Part shown: piece by piece, positions 36,526 to 47,719 of the stretch
Layout: every line of letters begins with the position of its first letter
How positions within the stretch are numbered: the first letter of the stretch is position 1
Assembly (NCBI GenBank): GCA_963693305.1
Contig: OY855913.1
Span: forward strand, 4,911,001 to 4,975,000
Source: Meandrina meandrites
Lineage: Eukaryota > Cnidaria > Anthozoa > Scleractinia > Meandrinidae
Direction: 5' to 3'
Length of the DNA stretch: 64,000 nucleotides
Translations under genes and position numbers: made by a program
Notes under the pieces: generated by a model
What the model was told of the DNA's origin: nothing
Seen by the model: the letters and a program-made list of their open reading frames with translations, nothing else
Databases searched by the model: none

Positions 36526-38112
36526 ATGCGCGGCAGCTGTTTAACATTGGGTCAATCACAATAGCAGAGAAAAGCACAACAACCAGTCAACTGGAAACAC
36601 GACATGCAACCACTGACAAGATCCTGAAAAGTCGGTTAAGCCATGTTTAGGTTTTGACCTTACATCTCATTGGATTTGAAAAACATCGTCTAATTGCTTA
36701 CAATGCCTTGCATGAGTGGTATAAGTCAAGTGGAAACACAGAACATATCTAATAAAAACAACTTTTATATTGCTTTCGAAAACAGAAAACTTTCGCCCAG
36801 TTTTACTTGATATATAACCCCTCAGCAGTGCCCGCGATAATACCTTGTTCTGAGATAAGCAGATAACGGACTTGATGATGGGTTGTGACCTAAAACCGTT
36901 TTTAAAATCGCTGAATGAGGCAAGAGGAGACCTGCGCGCGATAATAACTGACAAGCGCGCGCAGAATCAACCTCAAAGCGCGCGCCATAGTGACAGATAA
37001 TAACGTCACAAACGTTTGCAGTAAAGAATATATTCAAGAGAGAAGTGCGCGTTAAAAAGTCTGACGCTACGATTGCTTGAGATTTACGTGGAATATATCA
37101 GAGCTTTGACTTTTTGTCGTGCTTCAATAGCTGTAATATGGCCGGAGTGATGATAAACAGCTTTAGAGCGCGATTTACAGGAAAAACTAAAGTCAAGAGA
37201 CTTCAGGGAATTAGCGACGATGAACTGTACGGTGTGGCCAGCAGTGAAGATGTCTTGAAAGAGACAAATGTTATTGGCAGCAAGAAGTCGAAGAGAAGGA
37301 GGGACTATGAAATGAATGAGACTTCTAAAGGGAACATGAGTTGGTTTGCTGCGAAGACAGAAGCATGGCAAAGAAAGCTCACATCCGGGCGACGGCAAGA
37401 GAAGGCGAAAAGTGAAATTGCTGTCAGCTGTTCACTAACGTCTAACGGGAAAAAATACCAAAAGTGGAACACAAGCACTGGAAAGGAAATAGAAAGTGAC
37501 ACAAAGCAATCTTCCTCCGAAGCCTTTGACAAATGTCCAGCTTTATTTGTGAACGAAGTAGCTCCGCCCACACCTGCCGATTTTTACGGGCATCAATCAT
37601 TCGGACAGTCATGTGACCCAGCCCTCGTTCTCGAGGATACACCGGGCAGTGGTATTCTCACTAATCACGTGACTTTGAATGTGGCGTCGGCCAATGCTTG
37701 GGAAAAGACAAAGAATCGAACAGCATTAAAATCATTTGTAGTTAACTTCCTTTCAATATTCAAGAGAGAGAAGAAAACTAAAGTGACGAGAATTCGTATT
37801 TGAACGTTTGCCGAACTAAGTTTTTATTATCAAAGCGAACATTGACAAATGTGCATGTATTATAAATAAAAGAAGCGAGCGTTGTTTTGGTTTTTGCGTG
37901 TGTACTCTTGGTATATGCTCCTTTGTTGTTAAATTGTTATCAGCCAGTCTTCCCCAAGAGTATTGCAAGCTTATATTTACTGAAAATTTGAATTAAAATA
38001 CTGTTTTTTTTTGTTTGTTGTTGTTGGTGTAAGACCTTCGCTTTTGATATTCCTTAAAAATGTCGTCGTTTTATATTCCGGCTTGATTTTTAATTTTACA
38101 ACAAAATATAAA
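36526..38112 (+). repeat. tandem duplication unit B
   Basis: Second copy of 34719-36245. It ends within 20 bp of the stop codon of the convergent minus-strand tropomyosin gene (38129). Confidence 0.85.
37138..37803 (+). CDS. unknown intronless basic protein B, tandem paralogue
   Basis: 221 aa, ATG at 37138. 194 of 221 residues match the gene at 35279, with no insertions or deletions. Changes cluster in the first 12 residues and in the 25 before the end, while the centre (DELYGVA through SWFAA, and FDKCPALFVNE through NHVTLNVASANAW) is nearly fixed. That pattern fits purifying selection on an unknown central function. Same nuclear localisation-like KKSKRRR. A polyadenylation signal lies at 37865-37870. 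Convergent with the tropomyosin gene at 38129, 325 bp between stops. Confidence 0.75.
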   Translation: MAGVMINSFRARFTGKTKVKRLQGISDDELYGVASSEDVLKETNVIGSKKSKRRRDYEMNETSKGNMSWFAAKTEAWQRKLTSGRRQEKAKSEIAVSCSLTSNGKKYQKWNTSTGKEIESDTKQSSSEAFDKCPALFVNEVAPPTPADFYGHQSFGQSCDPALVLEDTPGSGILTNHVTLNVASANAWEKTKNRTALKSFVVNFLSIFKREKKTKVTRIRI

Positions 38113-38128
38113 GCCCGAAAGTAGCCGG

Positions 38129-41036
38129 TTAGAAAAGTCCGAAATCTTCGAGCTCGGTCAGTTTATCGATCTCGTCATGTACATCTTGGATCTTTTTTTC
38201 TTCATCTTCTATCTCGCCTTTAATCTTTTCCTTGTACCGTTCAAGGTTAACCACTTGTCGTTCCTTCTCCTCTGCCGACGTCAACAGGTTGTGCAACTCT
38301 TGTGTAAGGAAGCTCACCTTCTTGTCACTTTCGTCCTCCCTCTCGTAGGCGCCTTCTTCCCTCTCCTTCAGATTATCCATCTCCTTGTTTGCCTTTTTAA
38401 TGGTTTCTTTCAGCCTTTCACTTTTTTCCAGGGCTTCGTCTTCCCTTCTGATCACCTACAAACGTTGACAACGAAAAGCAACCCCGTATTAGAAGTTCAT
38501 TTTCCAGTAACGCCAGGGGCACTATAGAGTCGGGGGAGCAAGTGCCAGCTTTGGCAAATCTTCGTTGAAGCGCTCGAAGAGTTTCCGAAGTATTTCATCC
38601 AATCAGAAACTAGCGCTAGCGCTCACGAGTACTCCGGAAGCAATCGCGCGAACAAATACGTCATGTTGCTTAGCAACGTCTGGTACGAAAACCGCGGGCT
38701 CAGTCACTTTTCGGAGAAGTGATCGCGCCATCAACTGGCACTTGTTCCCCCCGACTGTATAAAAAGGGAATTTTGATTGCTGGATTTTAGGTCAAAACGA
38801 TGCTAATACTATGACTAAGTACCTTGGCTCATATAGAAATACACCCTGGGCCCAGTTGCTCAAAAGGTGCATGACGCTATGCACCGGATAAATAGCTTTC
38901 CAGTGGATAAATATCGACAAAACGATCTACTGCACTATCCACTGAAAAAAAAAACAATCTGAAAAAAATTAACTGAATTAAATTATAATTTGAACTCGTC
39001 GGGCAGACTTTTTCAATTTAATATCAAAACCTGAGACTTTCGTAACTCATGATAACATCCTTATAATTAGTGGTTTGTAGCCGTGTGCAGACGCCATGTT
39101 TGTGCCCCTCTTTGGCGCACCAATATGGCGGTCATGTACGATAAGTAAAGTAGATTGTCATTCGCTTTTACTTAAAGCTCTTGAGTTATCTTGTACTTCT
39201 AAATTATTACCAAGTTTCAAAACTTAAAAATGACAAAAATTCTGTTTTAATGATAATTTAAAAACACGTTTTTCCGGGACATCATAAATTTAAAAATCAG
39301 TGATTTATTTCCGAAACGAAGCACTGAATCGTGGTTAAGGCCTAAAATATGTAAAAAAAAAAAAAAGCTTTGCAGAATTAACAGTTTAAATTTTAGGAAT
39401 TTGGCGACCTCAGATAAAAATCACCAGTTGCTTCAGCGAACTAGTACTAAAAATAAAACTTTCGGCAACCCTCGAAATACAGCACAAAATGTTACATTTA
39501 AACCATAGCCTGATTCCCCTCACGAGTGCCTGGCCGCGAGGGACCTGGATCGTCTGATGAGAATAAGGCTACTCCAAGTACTGTATGCAGTGTTTGTTGT
39601 CAATAGTTTGTGAGTAACTACTGAATCTATCGTACATTATTTCAATTGAAATAAGCCTGAGATGAATTAATCATCTGAAACACAATTACGACATCAAAAT
39701 ATTTCAGACTTATTGTTCATTCACAGACTGTTAATATTCCAGAAATAAAATTTCACGGAGATTATTTGATATAGGTTGCTACAAATCTGTACAAACGCAG
39801 TACTGTCACCAGATTCGTACTCTTTCCTACAAAGCGGAATTAGCCGCGAATTAATAATAATCTACTGTTATTTTGTGTTTTTTGTGATGGTAACAAATTA
39901 TTTGGGTTATTTTAACAGTTTAGGGCGTAGTTCCTGGCTATTGAACCGCAACTTTGATTTTAGACGACACTTTTGAACAAGAACGGACTGACTAGCTAGA
40001 ATCAGGATTCTCGATAATTCATTTGTCAATTTTGACTGTAGATACTGTAAGTGATGCTAAAAAATTGACTTGTTAGAGATTTCCTCGCACCAAAGCATTG
40101 AGAAAGAGATTGCGACACAAAAAGGAATTCGAACGAAACCAATTTAAAATTCACGACCGTGTCTAGCTCTAAACACAACAAACGAGAAACTTAGTTGAAA
40201 CAGAACTTTTTGGTTCTCTTTTATTTCGTCTTGTTTCTGTTATTTCGGTTTGACCATATTGAAACCATCGTTTCTGACAGCTATTATAAAACTTAGATAA
40301 GCTGTTAACACATTTTGTGCAACTTTGCATTGCTGCATGGGAGGATTTAGTGGTTAATATGCATCAGAGAGCACGCAATTTGTTATGAAAGCAGTTGATT
40401 ATGAGATGAATTCAAATACTCTGGGTGGTCAGCTTGGCTTTCTTTGTCTACAAAAATGGCTGGTCATAACACAGCTTGACATATATATTGCTGCGATTCT
40501 AACCGATGAGCCGATCAACTTCACTGTAATAAGTAGTCTTTAGTGTACCCCCTACTCACTATTTACGTTTTGCTCATCGCGAGTTTATTCAACACGGAGT
40601 GAGCAATCCTTACCTTTTCGAGTTCATTCTCAAGTTGGGCCATTCTGAGAGTCAATTCTTGATTCTCCGACTCCTTGTGGTCGGCTATGTCGCTGATCTT
40701 CGCTAACTGCTTCTCAAGGTCGTTTAACTTTTCGTCGCCGTCCAACTCCATATTCTCGAGTGTCTTCACCAACTCGTTTTCTACCTCATCCTTTTGTCTG
40801 AGTTCTTCCAGTTTCTTGGATTTTTTGTTTAGCTCTTTGTTTTTCTCCGCCAGTAGTTTTTCCGTAAGAGCGATTTTCTTTTCTTTGGAGCCAAGTTCTG
40901 ACTCGAGCTGATAGGCTTTTTCTTCAACATCTTTGAGTAGCTCTTTGGCGTTTTGCTCCCGGTCCTCAGCTGTGTCGATCTTGTCTTTGAGCTCTTGCAT
41001 TCGCTCACGTATCTTGTTTTTGACGGTGGCGGTCAT
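38129..41036 (-). CDS. TPM: tropomyosin, short form
   Basis: 249 aa in two exons: 41036-40614 (141 codons) and 38455-38129 (108 codons plus stop), joined in phase 0 by a GT-AG intron of 2158 bp. The start is MTATVKNKIRERMQELKDK; an in-frame longer open stretch upstream lacks a supported start. The whole protein is an uninterrupted heptad coiled coil rich in Lys, Glu and Leu, with LENMELDGDEKLNDLEKQL resembling the central tropomyosin repeat. It dimerises along actin filaments and controls myosin and actin-binding protein access in muscle-like and cytoskeletal systems. Cnidarian tropomyosins are about 240-255 aa, so this is full length. Ends ELEDFGLF. The paralogue at 43056 has exactly the same exon 1 length and intron position. 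Confidence 0.85.
38523..38761. mobile_element. 239-bp MITE in the tropomyosin 1 intron
   Basis: Ends TATAGAGTCGGGGGAGCAAG and CTTGTTCCCCCCGACTGTATA, inverted with one-base differences. The inverted match covers about 25 bp. Flanking TA suggests a TA-targeting element. No transposase. Confidence 0.8.
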
Positions 41037-42151
41037 TTTCCAAATCGTGAAATAAAATTTGCGAGTCAAAATGAAAAAAGGAAGGAAAGGGGACCCGAAT
41101 TAACTTGGCACTCTGGGTTATGTTGTAGAATTTAAAAGAGGCAGATTTTCGCCGAGAATGTTGAATATTTCACGGTGTCTGAAGTGGATATCGCAAAGCG
41201 AACGTGAGCAATCTAAGTGTTCAATCATTTTCATGCAAATTTTTCATACTTTTCAAAACTCTATTGGTCCAAGTCGGGTCAAATATCATGAATGTGCATG
41301 ACTCTGTTGATGATTTAATCAATTTCTCATATCTGGTCTCAATAGAGTTCTTTAAGTCTCCATTAAGAGAATTTAAATGTGTATCATTCATTCTTGATCA
41401 TTAGCTTTATTCTCATAAGCTGTAGCCACCGTTTTTTGCAGATATCTTAGGGAGAATCTTGAAATTGAGCCTCGTCATGGCTAATTTCCTTCTAATGGAT
41501 GTGATTTGCTTAACCGGTTATGTCTTCATATTGTCTTATGGTTTTTAACGACTTCTTTTGTGTCGCGAAACGCATTAAAAGAATAAGCATACATTTAGCA
41601 AAACAAATCCTAATTAGGATCGTTTATCACGTATTTAGTTAAAGATGCTAGCGGATTAGTACCACCAAACGTGTCACCAATTTCAGACTTGGCTTTAGCA
41701 CTTCTTGGACAAAGTCTTTTAAAAGCTTCTAGCGGAGAAGGGTGTGTCTTGCAAACGGAAGCGACGCGTGACTTAGTTCGCATATTTCTCTCGGTTTCTG
41801 TGATGATTTAATGGCAAAATTATGCACATTCGCATATTTAAGAATGAAGCAATTGAATTTATTTGAAAGCGAAATTTCGTGTCGGCTTCTTACGTTATAG
41901 ACGTCGGCAGTCACGCGAGCTGACATAACGTTGTTAACATTTTAGTGCGTTCCCTTGGTTCCAGTCACGCGAGCCAAGAAATATTCCATAAATGGTTCTC
42001 AATAGGGCAAAGTGGTAAAATGTTAAATGGGCTGACTTTTAACAGTCGACTGAAAAGCAAGGAAAGTTTTTGCAGGGCAAATAAACCCACGAAATTTAGA
42101 CGACCTACAACTGGCAAATTTGAGTATTTTTTGCCGCAAATGGTCGAAAAC

Positions 42152-42176
42152 GGGGGGGGGGGGGGGGGGGGGGGGG
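42152..42176 (+). repeat. G25 homopolymer
   Basis: 25 consecutive G in the spacer between the two tropomyosin genes. Exact length is uncertain because such tracts mis-sequence. Confidence 0.8.
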
Positions 42177-43055
42177 TATGGATGAATTTGGTTTCTGGAT
42201 TTAACTCTAGACGTGAAGTAGAACCTAGGTGAAAGAAACAAGGTCACTGTTTAATATTTTAGGCAATGTTTTGTCATGATACAAACTGCTCGGTGGCACT
42301 AGTCGACAAGTAATCATATATTTAAGCTATTCCGGCTATCAGATGTTCATTTGAAATTGCATAATGCCAATAATTTTTATTGGCTTTTTAACGTATAACT
42401 CAGCTGAAAATTTCATCACACAATCACGAATCGAGAGACGTCGAAAACAACATATCAAACATTTTGTGACATTGAAGGACATAATCATAGCGAAAGATAA
42501 AACTAATAACGCTTTCTGTTGTAAAGATAAGGTAAGCTATGGGTGGACTGTCTGTCGGGGAATCTAAAAGATTTGACCGATATCCAAGTACTGGCTTCTT
42601 TGGGTGGCAAACAATTTTTAACGTCGTACTTGGGAATTCGTGCTCTGACAAAGCAATCCTTTTCTTTCCGTTGTAAGTCTCCCTTTACAGGCAATGAATG
42701 GGGCAAAACAATATTAAACGCACTCACACAGGCAAGAATTGGTTAATAATTTACGATGTAGGAATAACGTATCGAGTAAAGATTACTCGTGTAAAAAGGT
42801 AAAATTCTCCTTTAATCGAACAACAAAAATAGTACAAATAAATCAAGAAAATCTAATAAGAGTAGCTATTTCCTACCCTCCAGATACCCTCGTCGCCGTT
42901 GGCACTTTCTGGCACATTTCGCATCAGTCTACATGAAGTAAGAAACAACAAAATAAACGTTTCTAAAAAACCTACACGCACATTAAATTTCATGCACTGA
43001 ATTGTTCAACTAGCATATTGGCATGCCTAACATAAATTCCGTTTTTTTAATTAAA

Positions 43056-45451
43056 TCAGTCTTCGTCTTCTTCTTCATCATCGTATCGCTCTCGGTCTTC
43101 GTTCCTCGCTCTGTCCTCGTCTTCGGAGTCTTTCTTGTAGTCTTCTTCTTCTTTATTATCTTCTTCTTCCTCCTCTTCCTTCTCTTCCCGTTTTATCGTT
43201 TCTTTTGCTGCCGGCGCAGCAGCTGGTTTCTTCGCCACGAGGTCGTCTTCGTCGTCGCTCAAACCTTCCACGTTGACCAGCAGCTCCATGTCTTCCATCT
43301 CTTTGGTAACTTCGCGGGTCTTCTTTCTCCAGTCTTCTATTTCTGCAGTCTGCTGATCAATCGTACGTTCTAACATTGGGGCTTTTCTCTCTAGATCTTC
43401 AACACGCACCAGCGTTTCCTTGAGCTGGTCCTGTAGGAATAGTACTTTCTCTTCGTTTTCCTGTTCTCGCTCGCTCGCGTCTTCGTCCTTCAGCTCCAGG
43501 TCTCGCAGATTTTCTCCAGCTTGATTGACGCGCTCCGTCAAGCTATCGATTTTCCCCAAAGCGTTAGCTTCGCGTTCATTCACCTGTTATCACAAAGAAG
43601 ACCGAATAGAAATACATTTAACTCTGTTGTCTTAAAAAAAATCTCAATTGCGATTTTCTCTTCCCTATAAGCTACTGCGACTAACATTAAGGCACGTGCG
43701 TGTTGTGAATCAAGAAAAATATCAACGCATGGATATTCAACCAAATTCTCCCTTATAATATAACGTAACATATGCAAAGCACCAAGGAGAATTTCGATCT
43801 GGGAACGGAAAGGCATAATTTGTTTAAAGAGACAGCATGGTAATGTACCGCCCCCCCCCCCCCCCCCCCCAACTCTCCGGGGGAGGATGGTTAATGCAAG
43901 AGAGCTGATCCATTAGAATCTATTTTAAGATTATTCGATTGCTATTTTAGACCTTGGGTTTGGTCACGTGCCATCAGTGTTGATTGCTTTTCAGTTGCTA
44001 AAAAAGCTTGGCCAAAAGATACCGAATTTTTTTTCGCCCAGATGTCAACCCTTTATCTGTTACCATCTTTGCGCCTGCATTGGTGGGATTGGCTTCTACA
44101 ATTAAGACAGCGAACTTAAGATTACAAGCTATTCTTGGCTATCTAATCTGATCTCATTACATGTATGTGGCTCTACACATGTACAGGCTAATCGTGTTTC
44201 TTTTAAATGAGGGGGGCATTGGGGTTTGCGGTATTGCGGTATTGGCCAATTTTTTATGCGGTATTTCGGTAATTTTAATCTTGAATTGCGGTATTGCGGT
44301 ATTCTCAAAACCTGCGGGATGCGTTTTCTTTACGTTTTGGTCGACGATTTTCGGTATAAAAACGTATCCTTCACTTTTTCCGACCATTTATAGCCGTTTT
44401 CGGTCGTTTCGGAAGCACCCTGAAACGGCCTTATTTTGTCACACATTTTAATCTATAATTTGACTGTTTTAACAACCCGTTTATGGTCGTGCCATTGTTT
44501 CCACTGTCCCACCGCTTGTTTTTGCCTCTATTTTTGCTCTCGCGTCAAGGAATCCACCAGCTATACAGGCTTACTATAAAATTGCGGTATTTTCCGATTT
44601 TTTTTGCGGTATTGCGGTATTTGCGATTTTTTTTGCGGTAATGCGGTGTTCAGCAACCCCCAATGTCCCCCTCTTAAATGAATTGAAACTTCAAGAGACC
44701 CAATAATGGGAACTGCCTGACAATCTCCAAAAGCCGAGATAAAGCAATCTGCCATTAAGAAGCTATGTTCTGGACGGGACACCTTCAAAAATTCACCAAA
44801 AAACTGGCAATTTTCTTTCAAACTTGATGAGCGAGTGTTTTTCCTAGTCATAACCATCCTTATTTATTTTCGGTTTAAGATACCGTGGCGTTCGATCCAC
44901 CTCGAAGATCGAAGGACAGATTCTCCCATGATATTACATTATAATTTATCGTATAGTTTCTATAGTTTTCTTTGGGAGAATATAATTTTCAGCCAAGTCC
45001 GTTTCTCGCATTACCGTTCTATTTGGATTCGTTATAAAGAGGTAAAGTAAAAGAGAAGTTCAAGTCGTGTTTCGACTGGAATTTAAAGGGTTAATTGTGC
45101 TCGGATCCTGTTACTGTCTGAGGCTGTTTCCGTCAGCTCATGTCACGCAATTATACAAGCCGACACGCACTAATCCTAAGGGAGGAATTGAAAGAGAAAA
45201 AAATGAGGTAGGGGGGGGGGGGGGGGGAGGGGAGGAGAGAAAGCAGGAAGAGATGTGCGAGGGACACCAACACTTCGAGTAGGGGGCTGATTACGCCTGA
45301 TATTTTTCTTCGTTAGAAATTGTAGAGAGAAATGTTAGATCGATATAACCTCCAAAGGGCATAAGCAATTTGCGTCAATTGTCTCTCAATTATAATTAAT
45401 GGATAGGGCTCTTTCCGTGGTAATCATATCAGAGCAAGTAATCACTATCAC

Positions 45452-45484
<33 letters not shown>

Positions 45485-46612
45485 ACCTCACCTCGCCCCA
45501 TCATCGCGAGTTTTCCTCTGCGGTTGAATATAGTTGTGATTTTAACGGGACGGCGCAAAACTTATTTAGTTCTACTTGAATTCGAGTGCACACACAATAA
45601 CTTTCGAAATTGCTGTTATAGAAAGGGTTTCTTTGTTAATCGACGCACTTGATTTATGACGCCCCAGGTGACACGAATACAATCAGCAAAGCTCTCCGTT
45701 TACGTCAAGTCATGCATGGAGCCATGTTTACTCATTTCGGGGGCAAAACATGAACCTGCGTGCGATAAAACGCTTATTTCTACCAAGCTTGTGCTTTATG
45801 GATTTTTAAAAGCCTCGGACACGAAAGTAAAGAACAAGGCAAAGCAATTACTGTGATAACGATCTGTAATTTGGGAGAGTTTCATTCGGTTGTCGAGGTG
45901 GTATCTATTACAGGGCGTCTTATCCAAATATTTTATGAGCCTTCACGATCACTGATTAGCTGACCAATTGGTTGTAGCGATAAGAAAATGAAAGATTCAA
46001 CTACGTAGATTTTTAGTATTTTTAATTAGTCGTCGCCCATTTTCGCGCGGAACAGTAAAAGAATTCAATCAAGATCGATTTTTTAAAGTGTACGGGATGG
46101 TATTAAACTCTTCGGTAACCTAATCTACGTAGATCGGCAATGGTAAACAACTATGTAAGCCAACCAACATTTTTAAACATCGCTCATACCTTTTGAATTT
46201 CGTTTTCCAGCTGCCCGAGTTTTTGCTTGAGTTCCGTAGTTTGAAGCTCCATCGTCTCGGCTTTTTGGGTAGTCTCCGCTAGCTCTGCTTCAATGGCGTG
46301 AAATCTTTCGTCCTCATCGATCTCGACACTCTCGAGCGTTCGCACCACTTCACTTTCTTGTTCGTACTTCTCCTCTAAATGGCTGCTCTTCATTTTCCTG
46401 TCTTCCAGCAAGGTAGTCTTCTCCTTTAACTCCATCTGTAGAAGCTTAATTCGCTTTTTCATCGAGCGGATGTCGGTCTCATGTTGGCTACAATTGGCTT
46501 CCACCTCTTTCAGCTGTTCTTTCGCGTTGTGCTCCCTTTCTTCAGCTAGTTCGATTTTGTCTTTGATTTTTTGCATTTTCTCGCGAACCTTGAGTAATAC
46601 TTCGCTCGACAT
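43056..46612 (-). CDS. tropomyosin paralogue with long acidic C-terminal tail
   Basis: 316 aa in two exons: 46612-46190 (141 codons) and 43583-43056 (175 codons plus stop), phase-0 intron of 2606 bp. Residues 1-248 are a tropomyosin-type coiled coil (MSSEVLLKVREKMQKIKDK start; ESVEIDEDERF near the middle), collinear with the neighbour that ends at 249. Residues 249-316 are an added tail: LSDDEDD, an Ala/Pro/Lys linker (AAAPAAKETIKR), then a run dominated by Glu and Asp ending YDDEEEDED. Such a tail is not part of canonical tropomyosin. It could bind cations or basic partners, or block head-to-tail polymerisation; this is inference. Tandem duplicate of the gene at 38129, clearly more diverged than the other duplicates in this window. 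Confidence 0.8.
43851..43870 (+). repeat. C20 homopolymer in tropomyosin 2 intron
   Basis: 20 consecutive C on the plus strand, G on the transcribed RNA of the minus-strand gene. Confidence 0.8.
44209..44673. mobile_element. 465-bp MITE with GCGGTATT repeats in tropomyosin 2 intron
   Basis: Termini GAGGGGGGCATTGGGG and CCCCCAATGTCCCCCTC are inverted. TTAAAT is repeated at both edges (44203-44208 and 44674-44679). Subterminal TGCGGTAT units occur in clusters on both sides. No transposase; superfamily unclear. Confidence 0.85.
45211..45227 (+). repeat. G17 homopolymer in tropomyosin 2 intron
   Basis: 17 consecutive G followed by AGGGGAGGAGAG. Confidence 0.75.
45453..45484 (+). repeat. C32 homopolymer in tropomyosin 2 intron
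   Basis: 32 consecutive C, the longest homopolymer in the window. It gives a G-run in the pre-mRNA of the minus-strand gene. Confidence 0.8.
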
Positions 46613-47709
46613 TTTGAATGATTTTTTTTTGCGCGAACGCTTCGAAATAAAGTAAAAAGGGAGAGAGTTGTTAAGGTGGCACCCCACTTGCAATTGTAGA
46701 TCGAAAGATCGTATGAACGGCTGGTTTATTTGGTCGGAATTTGCAAATATTCCTGGAATGCTTTAGGGCGAGTCTTAAGTGGTCGAGTAAGATAATTACC
46801 AGAAATAAAACATAAAGAAGAAAAGCTCTTTTGTGACCCATTAACCCGTTTAAATGGCTAAGTATCTGTGACAATGCTCGTGGAATTTGTGAAAGAAATT
46901 TTTAACATTAAGACTTACACTTTCCAATCTCTTCACGACTAAGAAAGAATTGCAATAATTAATTTAGCAATTTAAGGGCAAAAATATGATTTTCTTCTTG
47001 TTCTAGTTCAATAGGTTTGTTTCCACCATTTTTAATTTTTTTCTTTTAAAAAAAATATGAGAAGATCAATGTTAATCAGTGAACCCAGCTTGCGTTATGA
47101 CAAGCAAATAGCAAATTTCCTCCAGTCACAAACCGCATGTATGAATTGAACTCAAAGAATTAATCTCCTTTTCTGTTTAATATAGTTACAAATCTTGACT
47201 TTTATTTTGAGCTTCTCTAAGTTGTTGTACTGCTCAAAACATCTTGTTTATACGCATTGATTGACAAAAATGAGCTGTATTGTTTTCTAAAGAAGGGCCG
47301 GAATTTCGATGAACCTCTTGATGCGCACCACCTGTGTTCCGACATCATTCAAACTATCAGGAAAAATATTTTGGTTTCTGTCATCCGCTCGTTTCCTTGT
47401 GCAACGAAAATAGACACTTCGCCTAAAGTCATCTTAGTTTTCACAAGATAGCCTCAACTACTGTGAGTCATGGGTCATAAATTAATTTTGCTTTATTTCA
47501 ATCATTTTTACCGCGGCCAGTGCGTTTTACGAAGGCAAAATTGCTTTTACTGTGGCAATAATTTTCCATTCTTAGCGTGCCTTAAATTACGATATTTCCA
47601 GGTTATACCGCTCTTGTCACCGCATGATATAACAGGAAGGGGGGGAGAAAGAAAACAACATACAAGGACAACAAATCCGCTTATTACGCGCATGACTACG
47701 TAAGCTAAA

Positions 47710-47719
47710 CCAAATAAGG
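47710..47719. promoter_or_regulatory. CArG-box match upstream of tropomyosin 2
   Basis: CCAAATAAGG fits the SRF consensus CC(A/T)6GG, 1.1 kb upstream of the tropomyosin 2 start. SRF drives contractile genes in animals. About four chance matches are expected in 64 kb, so the evidence is weak. Confidence 0.2.

Noticed and set aside
41037..41069. Longer N-terminus of tropomyosin 1
   Set aside because: The first 11 codons are not tropomyosin-like and do not begin with a supported ATG; the paralogue starts at the position equal to 41036.
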